Assembly (NCBI GenBank): GCA_965208965.1
Contig: OZ242384.1
Location: forward strand, 5,332,001 to 5,396,000
Length of the DNA stretch: 64,000 bases
Reading direction: 5' to 3'
Origin: Bin5 sp965208965
Lineage (GTDB): Bacteria > Chloroflexota > Anaerolineae > Caldilineales > Caldilineaceae
Shown: in pieces, positions 53,061 to 61,148 of the stretch
How positions within the stretch are numbered: position 1 is the first letter of the stretch
Layout of the letters: each line of letters begins with the position of its first letter
Notes under the pieces: generated by a model
Database searches by the model: none
Told to the model about the DNA's origin: nothing
Seen by the model: only the letters and a program-made list of their open reading frames with translations
Program-made: the position numbers and the translations under genes

Positions 53061-53768
53061 TTGAATAACGTAACCTACCGCGAGACATTCGAAGATGGAG
53101 CAGGTGGCTGGATAGCCTGGTTAGGGCCTGGCCAGCCCGCGCAGGCCGTCATCGAAGACGGGGCGTTGGTGTCTCGCAGCCCTTGGGGTATCGATTCCAA
53201 CCACGCTCCGCCCGGAGGAGGCTATCTTCATCTCCTGTTCATTCTGTATACGGCCCACCAGGACAGCCCCGGCGATAGTTATGCGCCACTCCTGGGCGGG
53301 AACCGGTTTATCGATGGCGGCTACCCGCGCGATTTCCGCAATGCCCGACTTACCCTACGGCTGAAAGGCAATGTCGACCTGCAGGGCGCTGAACTGAGGC
53401 TGCACTGCCAGTCGCGGGTGGGGGACAAGGCAATCAACTTTGTGCTGACTTCGCAGTCCTTTGAGGTGACGCCGGAGTGGTCGGAGCAGACGATAACGTT
53501 GACGCCGGACCCGGAGCAGTGGCTCTGCCTGGGCGCCCGCCACGACCTCCATGAAGTGTACGATTGGGGCGATATTGACGAAGTGCTGCGGGATGTCAAT
53601 GTCGACATCATTCTCCTGTTGCATCCGCTGAAAATCGTACCATTGAGTCCGCAACAGGGCGGTCCACACGCTCGACGCGCAGAAGTGGACTACGGGGTGG
53701 ACAGAAGTTATCTTCCATCGGGTGAAATCAGGTTGGGAGAGGTGCGGATTGACTTCAGCGATCCATAG
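53061..53768 (+). CDS. Hypothetical beta-sandwich protein (galactose-binding-like)
   Basis: A 235-residue protein of no named family. It begins LNNVTYRETFEDGAGGWIAW at TTG (53061) with GGGAAAG just upstream; a start at 53025 would overlap the previous gene. The pattern of alternating hydrophobic strands (RNARLTLRLKGNVDLQGAELRLHCQS, WSEQTITLTPDPEQW) and the F-E-D-G...G-W opening are typical of jelly-roll carbohydrate-binding domains. No signal peptide, so an intracellular binding or lyase-like role is more likely than surface display. It is the last gene of cluster G. A short GCCCGC-gga-GCGGGC hairpin (53801-53815) follows, without a U-run. Confidence 0.68.
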   Translation: MNNVTYRETFEDGAGGWIAWLGPGQPAQAVIEDGALVSRSPWGIDSNHAPPGGGYLHLLFILYTAHQDSPGDSYAPLLGGNRFIDGGYPRDFRNARLTLRLKGNVDLQGAELRLHCQSRVGDKAINFVLTSQSFEVTPEWSEQTITLTPDPEQWLCLGARHDLHEVYDWGDIDEVLRDVNVDIILLLHPLKIVPLSPQQGGPHARRAEVDYGVDRSYLPSGEIRLGEVRIDFSDP

Positions 53769-54260
53769 CCTCTGTTGAGTAGACGCCACAGAAAGCCCGG
53801 GCCCGCGGAGCGGGCGGGGGATCATTGACACGACCTGTTCTCCGTGCTAAACTGCGGCCACATTCGGCAGGATTGAGCGTTCCCAGTTCGAGCCTCTCCG
53901 GGAAAAATTTACGCGCGGGCAGTCCAACCTACTTCAATCCTGCGAAGTGGGTCAAGAACGAAACACAGAGGTCGTAAGCGGTCTGTGATTGCTTGGCGCC
54001 CCGGAACCAGACTTTCACCCAGGCGAACGTTACGCCAGTCAACTCGAATGAAGCTGTGGCCGAGACAGGACATCCAACCTCTCTGTGCGGCAAAAACATG
54101 GCAACGAATTCGAAGATCGCACAAAAGTGAAGGAAGGAGGAAGAAGACGCGAGTAATGAATACGGGGACTGACGCACTCCCAAGGCAGGACACTGTGCTC
54201 ATTGTCTACTGACAGAACCACCTCTCATTCAAGCTTCAAGAACCAGATGGAGTCAAAACC
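53769..54260. other. Intergenic region (about 490 nt) with a promoter, no gene
   Basis: It holds a small GC hairpin after the preceding operon (53801-53815) and a consensus promoter (53825-53853), leaving an unusually long untranslated leader of about 400 nt before the binding-protein ATG. No known riboswitch core motif or protein-like frame could be recognised in the leader. Confidence 0.55.
53825..53853 (+). promoter_or_regulatory. Housekeeping-type promoter for the 54261 importer operon
   Basis: Perfect TTGACA at 53825-53830, 17-nt spacer, TAAACT at 53848-53853. It lies about 407 nt upstream of the binding-protein ATG, the longest leader of the five importer operons. Confidence 0.62.
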
Positions 54261-55961
54261 ATGAAAAAGTCGAGACTTTCGCGCCGTGATTTCCTGAGCG
54301 TTTCAGCGACGACTGCCGCCGGCGTCATGCTGACCGCCTGCGTGCCGGCCGCCGTGCCGAGCGATGAACCCGCTGCGATGGCTGAGGCCGAGGCGCCGGC
54401 CGAAGAAGCTGCCGCTATGGACGGCGGAACGATGACGTTTTCCACAGGTTCGCCTTGGGGGACTTTCAGCCCCTTCCGGCCGACCTACCAGTACGGCTAC
54501 AGCAGTAACACACCGGCCATGCTGACCCACAGCCGCCTGTTTGACCTCGACCGCAACAACGACACGCACCCGAACCTGGCAACGGAGTGGGACATTTCCG
54601 ACGACGCCACCGTGTACACGTTCAAACTGCGCGAGGACGCCAGGTGGCATGACGGAGAGCCGGTCACGGCGAACGATGTGGTGGAAACGGTCCGGTTCAT
54701 CTTGACCCAGGCCACTAACATCAATCCCCGGCGCTGGATCAGCGCTCTCAAGGGTGGGCAGGACTTTTATGATGGCGTATCTGATGAGCTGCCGGGCGCC
54801 TACGCGCCGGACGACTTCACAGTCGTCTTTGAGCTGGAGGAGACCAACGTCGGTTGGCATCTTTCAGCGACGACGGACCTTCAGATACTGCCGGCGCACA
54901 TCTTCAACTCTGTGGCGCCCGAAGACATTGTAGAGCACCACGCTCCGGCCTGGTACACACCCGAGCTGAACATCGGCTCCGGTCCCTTCAAGTTCGTCCG
55001 CGCAGAGCGGGACCAGTTCGTTGAGCTGGTTCGCAATGACGATTACTACGGCGGTACGCCCAAACTTGAGCGCATAATCTTCAAGAACTTCGGTGCGGCC
55101 GACACCCAGTTCATTGCTTTGCAGAAGGGCGAACTGGATGTATGGAACGTCCCGCAGGACTTCTACGAGCAGTCCCTGGAACTGGACAATGTGGACGTCC
55201 ACCTGGTCAACCGTAACTACATTCGCGTCTTCCTGCTGAACTACGAGTCACCAGTCCTTGCCGACAAGCGCGTGCGCCAGGCCCTGGCCTACGCCATTGA
55301 CCGCGAGGGAATCTGCGAGGGCCTATACTCCGGCCTCTGCACACCTTACAACTCCTACATGGAGATGCGTCCATGGCTGGCTGACGGCCTCAACCAGTAC
55401 GAGTACAATCCCGAAAAGGCCAAGGAGCTGCTTGCCGCGGCCGAAGCCGACGGCACCTGGGACCCGAGCAACGTACTGCGCGTTAACTGGTACTACAGCG
55501 ACGCTCTCCATCAGGACATTATGGCCGCCGTCCAGCAGAACCTGGCCGCTGTCGGTGTTGAGACGCAGCTCCAGTACCTGGAAGGCACTTCGGCAGTCGA
55601 GACACAGAGCGCCTGTGAATTTGAGATGTACTATCAGGGTTGGGGCTTCTCCTTCCCCGAGCAGTACAACTCCTTCTTCACCGATGCGGAGCGCTGCCGC
55701 ACGCCTTGGGGCGATCCCGATGCCCAAGCCCTCTTCAATCAGACGGCGACCACGGTCGATGTGGAGGAGCGGATGGCGATTCACGAGCAGATCCAGCGGC
55801 GTTTGAATGATGAACTGCCGATGATGCCGTTCCTGCAGTTTATCGGCCCGGTGGCGGTCAACAAGCGGGTACAAGGCTTTAACGAGGACGCCCTCTGGAA
55901 CCGCTACTATCCGTGGAGCAACGGCTTCGCCAACGCGGTAAACTGGTCTGTGTCGGGTTAA
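54261..55961 (+). CDS. Tat-exported ABC substrate-binding lipoprotein, family 5
   Basis: A 566-residue binding protein whose N-terminus MKKSRLSRRDFLSVSATTAAG carries a twin-arginine motif (S-R-R-D-F-L) followed by a mild hydrophobic stretch and the lipobox LTAC. It would therefore be folded before export and lipid-anchored, unlike the other four binding proteins here, which use Sec-type signals. The acidic/Ala linker PAAVPSDEPAAMAEAEAPAEEAAAMDG follows. Binding landmarks are YTFKLREDARWHDGEPVTANDVVETVRF and KRVRQALAYAIDREGICEGLYSG. The ribosome site is not obvious. Downstream are two permeases and two propeller enzymes. Confidence 0.92.
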   Translation: MKKSRLSRRDFLSVSATTAAGVMLTACVPAAVPSDEPAAMAEAEAPAEEAAAMDGGTMTFSTGSPWGTFSPFRPTYQYGYSSNTPAMLTHSRLFDLDRNNDTHPNLATEWDISDDATVYTFKLREDARWHDGEPVTANDVVETVRFILTQATNINPRRWISALKGGQDFYDGVSDELPGAYAPDDFTVVFELEETNVGWHLSATTDLQILPAHIFNSVAPEDIVEHHAPAWYTPELNIGSGPFKFVRAERDQFVELVRNDDYYGGTPKLERIIFKNFGAADTQFIALQKGELDVWNVPQDFYEQSLELDNVDVHLVNRNYIRVFLLNYESPVLADKRVRQALAYAIDREGICEGLYSGLCTPYNSYMEMRPWLADGLNQYEYNPEKAKELLAAAEADGTWDPSNVLRVNWYYSDALHQDIMAAVQQNLAAVGVETQLQYLEGTSAVETQSACEFEMYYQGWGFSFPEQYNSFFTDAERCRTPWGDPDAQALFNQTATTVDVEERMAIHEQIQRRLNDELPMMPFLQFIGPVAVNKRVQGFNEDALWNRYYPWSNGFANAVNWSVSG

Positions 55962-55978
55962 CGTGTTCATAGAGAGCA

Positions 55979-56020
55979 AGAGAAGAGTAGAGAGGCATTT
56001 CCCCTCCTCTCTACTTCTCT
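55979..56020 (+). promoter_or_regulatory. Stem-loop between binding-protein and permease genes
   Basis: A purine-rich arm (55979-55995) pairs with a pyrimidine-rich arm (56006-56020), about 15 bp with a 2-nt bulge. It begins 18 nt after the stop codon, and the pyrimidine arm continues into CTTTCTTTCC, which might allow some termination. Confidence 0.6.
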
Positions 56021-56051
56021 CTTTCTTTCCTCCGTTTGTGAGAGCATAGCT

Positions 56052-57014
56052 TTGCGAACCTACATTCTGCGCCGCCTGGCGATCTCAGCACCCATCCTCC
56101 TGGGACTGACAATGGTGACTTTCATATTCACCGAACTGATGCCGGGCGACTTTGTCGACGCATTAATTCCGCCTCTGGCGATTGTCAACTACACAGAGGA
56201 ACAGTTGGAGTCGATGCGCGAGAACTACGGGCTCAATAAACCACCCCATATACGCTACTTGATCTGGTTGCGTGAGCTGGCGAAGGGCAATATGGGGAAA
56301 TCGCTCATATCGGGGGCGCCGGTGCGGGACGAAATCCTGCAGCGGATGCCGGCTACCCTTCAGCTCACCGCGACTTCACTACTGTTTGGCATCGCCTTTG
56401 GCGCGGCCCTTGGGATTCTTTCCGCGGTAAAGCAGTACACTTGGGTGGACCAGACGCTCACGCTGCTTGGCTTCATCTGGATATCCACACCCGGCTTTGT
56501 TTTTGCGATCGGGGCGATCTTTCTGTTCTCATTGAAGATAAGTCTTTTCCCTACCTCTGGTATTACAAACTATGGCGAAGAGGCGTCGATTTTGACGCGC
56601 GTTCACCACATGTTCCTGCCGGCACTGGTGCTGGGTTTGGGAAGCATGGCTGGCTTCATGCGCTACTCGCGCAGCAGCCTGCTCGACGTTATCCGCCAGG
56701 ATTACATCACGGTCGCGCGCGCCAAGGGGCTCGCTGAGAAGGCTGTTCTGCTGGGGCACGCTCTGCGCAACGCGCTCATACCCCTGATAACGATAATTAG
56801 CCTGGACATACCTTTTCTTATTGGCGGCACTGTCATCATTGAGCATATTTTTGCCTGGCCGGGAATGGGAACATACAGCCTGACTGCGATCTATTCACGC
56901 GACTATCCGGTCATCATGGGCGTGAATTTCATGGTCGCGCTCGTCGTCCTGCTGAGCAACCTGCTTGCCGACATCACGTATGCGTTCGCCGATCCGCGCA
57001 TTCGCTACGAATAA
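56052..57014 (+). CDS. ABC importer permease, DppB/OppB type
   Basis: A 320-residue permease starting at TTG, with a weak upstream site. It begins MRTYILRRLAISAPILLGLTMVTFIF (arginine-rich cytoplasmic start then TM1), followed by ELMPGDFVDALIPP, ESMRENYGLNKPPHIRYLIW, the EAA loop QDYITVARAKGLAEKAVLLGHALRNALIPL and the end ITYAFADPRIRYE. Its C-terminal end and motifs are typical for the family. It partners the permease at 57123. Confidence 0.9.
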   Translation: MRTYILRRLAISAPILLGLTMVTFIFTELMPGDFVDALIPPLAIVNYTEEQLESMRENYGLNKPPHIRYLIWLRELAKGNMGKSLISGAPVRDEILQRMPATLQLTATSLLFGIAFGAALGILSAVKQYTWVDQTLTLLGFIWISTPGFVFAIGAIFLFSLKISLFPTSGITNYGEEASILTRVHHMFLPALVLGLGSMAGFMRYSRSSLLDVIRQDYITVARAKGLAEKAVLLGHALRNALIPLITIISLDIPFLIGGTVIIEHIFAWPGMGTYSLTAIYSRDYPVIMGVNFMVALVVLLSNLLADITYAFADPRIRYE

Positions 57015-57122
57015 GAAGAGATTCAGCCGCAGTGCGCGGAATAGCTGAGAATCCTATGTTATCCCATCTACTCTATCGTCATTGTCCCGGACAGGCGCGG
57101 TCCAAATTGGAGAGGTTGGGCG

Positions 57123-58016
57123 ATGTCCGTTTCTGAACTTTCTGATACGCTGGACGCGCCCCGCAGGGACTCGGTACAGCAGCGATTCTGGCGCCGGCTG
57201 TTCAGGCACAAACTGGGCATGGTCGGCCTTATCATGCTGTCGCTCCTGGTGATCGCCGCGGTCTTCGCGCCGATCCTGGCGGGCATCGACCCGGCGACCA
57301 TGGATCTGAAGATGAAGAATAAGCCGCCCAGCGCCGAGCACATCCTCGGAACGGACGCGATTGGCCGGGACGTTTGGGCCCGCTTGGTATTCGGCGCCCG
57401 CGTCTCGCTCTCGGTCGGGCTTGTGGCAGTGGGCATCTATACTTCGATTGCTCTCATTCTTGGCAGCGTCTCGGGCTATGCCGGCGGCCACGTCGACAAC
57501 GTCATCATGCGCTTCACCGACATCATTATGTGTTTCCCCACCTTTCTTCTGATCATTACAGTGGCCGCGGTGCTGCCCCCCAATATCTTCAACATCATGG
57601 TGATCATCGGCATCTTTGGCTGGCCCGGCATGACGCGCCTGATACGCGGCCAGTTTCTCAGCCTGCGCGGCCAGGACTTCGTTATCGCCGCTGTTGCGGT
57701 CGGTGTCCCGACCCGGCGAATCATCTTCCGTCACATTCTGCCCAACGTTGTCGGTCCAGTGGTCGTGGCCGCCACATTGGGTCTGGCTGGCGCTATCCTG
57801 ACAGAGTCGAGTCTGAGTTTTCTCGGTCTGGGCGTCCAGCAGCCGACGCCAAGCTGGGGCCAGACCTTGACGACCGCCCTGCAACTTCCGATATTGGAGA
57901 ACATGCCCTGGCGCTGGCTACCTTCGGCGACGGCGATCGCTTTCGCGGTCTTGTCGATGAACTTTTTCGGGGACGCCTTACGCGACGCATTCGACCCACG
58001 CCAGCATCTGGACTAA
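57123..58016 (+). CDS. ABC importer permease, DppC/OppC type
   Basis: A 297-residue permease: TM1 LGMVGLIMLSLLVIAAVFAPILAG, the motif LGTDAIGRDVWARLVFGARVSLSVG, the EAA loop QDFVIAAVAVGVPTRRIIFRHILPNVVGPV, FLGLGVQQPTPSWGQT and the end FFGDALRDAFDPRQHLD. No periplasmic insertion of the kind seen at 9556 and 49760. It is followed after about 95 nt by the first of two paralogous propeller genes and not by ATPase genes. Confidence 0.91.
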   Translation: MSVSELSDTLDAPRRDSVQQRFWRRLFRHKLGMVGLIMLSLLVIAAVFAPILAGIDPATMDLKMKNKPPSAEHILGTDAIGRDVWARLVFGARVSLSVGLVAVGIYTSIALILGSVSGYAGGHVDNVIMRFTDIIMCFPTFLLIITVAAVLPPNIFNIMVIIGIFGWPGMTRLIRGQFLSLRGQDFVIAAVAVGVPTRRIIFRHILPNVVGPVVVAATLGLAGAILTESSLSFLGLGVQQPTPSWGQTLTTALQLPILENMPWRWLPSATAIAFAVLSMNFFGDALRDAFDPRQHLD

Positions 58017-58110
58017 CCCCGCCCCGAACCGGTCTGCCTATTCGATGGACTCGCACATCAGACCATTACTCCCTCTTGAAAATTGACATAGTCCCGCATG
58101 GAATTGAGCG

Positions 58111-59562
58111 ATGACCAGCGATAAAGACAGGCAGTTTCCAGCGGGAGAAAGGCAGCTCTTCCTGGATGGAGACGATGTCGCGCGCGTGGACGGACTACGT
58201 CGCGTATTCCATGAGCCTCAGAAGCGTGGGGCTGTCATCCGGCGCGAGGCCGCCCTGGGGGGAAACCCTGAGATCCGAAGCGCGCCGGTTTGGGATCCGG
58301 AAGAGCGGGTGTGGAAACTGTGGACAATCTGCATTACGCCAGAGGAGCTGCACGGCATCGCCGGCCTGTCGGGCTACCATGAAAGCCGGGACGGGCTCCA
58401 CTGGTACCAGCCCATTTTGAGGGAGGTGGAGTACCTGGGGACGCGTGAGAACAATCTCGTCTACATTCCGATGGGGGATGGATGCACGGCCGAAATCCTT
58501 GGGGCGGTCTACGACCAAAGTGACCCGGATCCGAGCCGTCGGTACAAGGCGTTGAGCTTCACGATGGCGCCGGAGCTGGCGGTCCTCTTCGCCACTTCGC
58601 CGGACGGAATCCGCTGGACGCGAGTGGACATTCCCCCGATTGCCTCGGGCGACGAGCCGAATTTCAGTCTCGATGAAAGAGAACGTCTCTACATCGCTAC
58701 GGTTAAGGTTCCGGGGCCGTTCGGTCGTTCCCATGCCTTGACCGTTAGCGAAGACTTTTCGTCCTGGAGCGAACCGGAGATGGTCTTCCATGCGGATGAA
58801 GAGGACCAGGAGCAGGCGCGGCGGATTATCGCCGAGCGACTGGCCGACCCAACGCTGCAACAGCCAGTCTTCAACCACCCGGAAGAACACGCAGTAGACG
58901 TCTACAACTTCGCAATCTCCCGCTACGAGAGTCGTTACATCGGCTTCGCCTCCATGTTTTACCACACGGGGCGGGCCTGGAATGACCGCAATCACGACGG
59001 CTTCCATCACGTCCAAATGGCGAGCAGCCGGGATATGCGCAGCTGGCGGCGGCTCGGGGAACGCGCGCCCTTCATCGGTCCGTCGCCTCTTGGCAGCGGC
59101 GCCTATGACACGATGCAGATTCTGGGTCCCTCCTGCCCCGTGGTCCGCGAAGACCAGCTCTGGTTCTACTACTCCGGCATCCGGCATCGCTGGCAGCCGC
59201 CCAAGGCCGGTCCCGAGAGGGCGGCCATATGTCTGGCGACCCTGCGGCGGGATGGCTTTGTCTCGCTGGATGCAGATGAATTCGAAGGCTCCGTCACGAC
59301 AGCGCCTTTTCGCTGGGAAGGGGAGCGGCTCTATCTGAACGCAGAGGCCGATAAGGGCGAGATTCGATGCGAGCTTATCAGTTCAGAAGGCCAGCCATTG
59401 GAAGGGTACGAGCAGGGCGATTCCATTCCTCTGGCCGCGGACGGCGTTCGACAACCGGTGGAGTGGCGCGGCAGGGAATTCATGCCCGCTGACAGCAAGT
59501 GCCCAGTACAGTTGCGAATCCGGTTAAGAAAAGCGCGTCTTTACAGTTACTGGCTCGAATAG
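58111..59562 (+). CDS. Five-bladed propeller glycosidase-like protein (GH32/43/68-like fold), copy 1
   Basis: A 483-residue protein with propeller-type strands. Repeated motifs are APVWDPEERVWKLWT, YHESRDGLHWYQP, FATSPDGIRWTRVD and YESRYIGFASMFYH, resembling glycosyl hydrolase families with a five-bladed beta-propeller, which bind sugars at the centre through acidic residues. A C-terminal beta-sandwich (about residues 390-483) starts near APFRWEGERLYLNAEAD and would match the usual extra domain of such enzymes. No signal peptide, so cytoplasmic. A specific family or the catalytic Asp/Glu set could not be confirmed. It forms a tandem pair with the next gene, 12 nt away, and probably acts on the ligand of the upstream importer. 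Confidence 0.75.
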   Translation: MTSDKDRQFPAGERQLFLDGDDVARVDGLRRVFHEPQKRGAVIRREAALGGNPEIRSAPVWDPEERVWKLWTICITPEELHGIAGLSGYHESRDGLHWYQPILREVEYLGTRENNLVYIPMGDGCTAEILGAVYDQSDPDPSRRYKALSFTMAPELAVLFATSPDGIRWTRVDIPPIASGDEPNFSLDERERLYIATVKVPGPFGRSHALTVSEDFSSWSEPEMVFHADEEDQEQARRIIAERLADPTLQQPVFNHPEEHAVDVYNFAISRYESRYIGFASMFYHTGRAWNDRNHDGFHHVQMASSRDMRSWRRLGERAPFIGPSPLGSGAYDTMQILGPSCPVVREDQLWFYYSGIRHRWQPPKAGPERAAICLATLRRDGFVSLDADEFEGSVTTAPFRWEGERLYLNAEADKGEIRCELISSEGQPLEGYEQGDSIPLAADGVRQPVEWRGREFMPADSKCPVQLRIRLRKARLYSYWLE

Positions 59563-59574
59563 AGGGAGAGCAAA

Positions 59575-61047
59575 ATGGCATCTGATTCGAATCGCAAATT
59601 CGCACGTATGGAGAGGCAGCTATTCTTCGACGACGACGACATTGACCGAATCGACAGACTGGAAAGAACCCTGCACCAGCCTGAGAAAAAGGGCGCGGTC
59701 ATCCGTTCGGACCCGCACATGCAGCTGCTGGCAGACTCTGACGGCGGTCCCGCCTACCGGCCCCAGACGCGGACTGCCCCGGTATGGGATGCCGAGGCGA
59801 AGCTGTGGAAGTTTTGGACGATCGGGGCAAAACTGGACTGGAACCAGGGCCGTTCCTCCTACCACGAGAGCCGCGACGGGCTGCACTGGTACCAGCCCAG
59901 CATAGGCCAACTGGAATACCAGGGATCACGTGACAACAACCACGTCGCCATCCCACTGGACGAGACGCGCACTTCAGAAGTGCTGGGTGTGATCTATGAC
60001 GCCAGCGATCCCGACCCGAACCGCCGCTTCAAGGCGATCAGCTTCATCATGGAGCCCGATCTTTCGATCATCTTTGGTGTATCCCCGGACGGGATCAACT
60101 GGAAGAAGCACGAGGCGCCGGCCATCCTGTCCGGCGATGAACCCAATTTCAGTTTTGACGCCGCAGATCACCGTTACATCGCTACGGTCAAAGTACGTGG
60201 AAAGTGGGGCCGCTCGCACGCCGTAACGACCAGCCTGGACTTCGACGAGTGGAGCGAACCGGAGTTGGTATTTCAGGCGGATGACGAAGACCAGGAGCTG
60301 GCGCGGGAGGTGATCGCGCTGCGTCTAGCCAATCCCGCTCTGCAACAGACTGTGGTCAACCACCCGGAGGAGCACGGTGTGGACGTCTACAATTTCAGCA
60401 TTTCGCGTTACGAGAGCCGTTACATCGGGTTTGCCTCCATGTTCCACCACGTTGGACGTTCCGTCGACGGCCGCAATCACGACGGCTTCCATCATGTGCA
60501 GCTGGCCAGCAGCCGTGACATGTACACTTGGGAGCGGCAAGGAAACCGCCAGCCATTTATCGATTCTTCGCCGTTGGGGGGAGGCGCCTACGACACGCTG
60601 CAGATGCTGGGTCCTTCCTCGCCGGTGCGCCGCGATGACGAGCTCTGGTTCTACTACACAGGCGTCAAATTCCGGCGACCTCCACCAAATTGGGACCCGG
60701 ACCACGCGGCCATCTGTCTCGCTGTCTTGCGGCGGGACGGGTTTGTCTCGCTCAGTGCCGGCGGGGAGGCTGGTTCTTTGGTAACCGAGCCTTTCAGCTG
60801 GGAGGGGGATCAGCTCTATCTCAACGCGGCGGCGGACGATGGTGCGGTCACAGTTGAACTACTGGATGTCGACAGCCGGCCTGTGCCCGGTTACGGTGTT
60901 GAGGACGCGAGTAGCCTGAATGAAGATAGTGTCCGGCAGCCGGTAGTCTGGGGGGAGAACAGCCGGATGCCTGACCCCGCCAACGGTCCGGTCCGGCTGC
61001 GCATCAGTCTGACGAATGCGGAGATTTACAGCTATTGGTTCGAGTAA
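59575..61047 (+). CDS. Five-bladed propeller glycosidase-like protein, copy 2
   Basis: A 490-residue paralogue of the preceding protein with the same motif order (APVWDAEAKLWKFWT, YHESRDGLHWYQP, FGVSPDGINWKKHE, YESRYIGFASMFHH). It carries an extra loop near residues 45-60 (MQLLADSDGGPAYRPQ) absent in copy 1. Both copies keep the acidic residues in SGDEPNFS and in NHPEEH(A/G)VDVYNF, which are candidates for substrate binding. Ribosome site GAGGGAGAG, 12 nt after the preceding stop. Retention of two divergent copies side by side suggests either two related substrates or a heteromeric enzyme. Confidence 0.75.
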   Translation: MASDSNRKFARMERQLFFDDDDIDRIDRLERTLHQPEKKGAVIRSDPHMQLLADSDGGPAYRPQTRTAPVWDAEAKLWKFWTIGAKLDWNQGRSSYHESRDGLHWYQPSIGQLEYQGSRDNNHVAIPLDETRTSEVLGVIYDASDPDPNRRFKAISFIMEPDLSIIFGVSPDGINWKKHEAPAILSGDEPNFSFDAADHRYIATVKVRGKWGRSHAVTTSLDFDEWSEPELVFQADDEDQELAREVIALRLANPALQQTVVNHPEEHGVDVYNFSISRYESRYIGFASMFHHVGRSVDGRNHDGFHHVQLASSRDMYTWERQGNRQPFIDSSPLGGGAYDTLQMLGPSSPVRRDDELWFYYTGVKFRRPPPNWDPDHAAICLAVLRRDGFVSLSAGGEAGSLVTEPFSWEGDQLYLNAAADDGAVTVELLDVDSRPVPGYGVEDASSLNEDSVRQPVVWGENSRMPDPANGPVRLRISLTNAEIYSYWFE

Positions 61048-61148
61048 TCCCATTTGAAATTCTGAGCTGGATATAGGAAGCTGTCCTTTAACGCAACTCA
61101 GTCATTGAATTGCCGAAGAAACTTTGGTACAACTGCGAGGAACTCACA

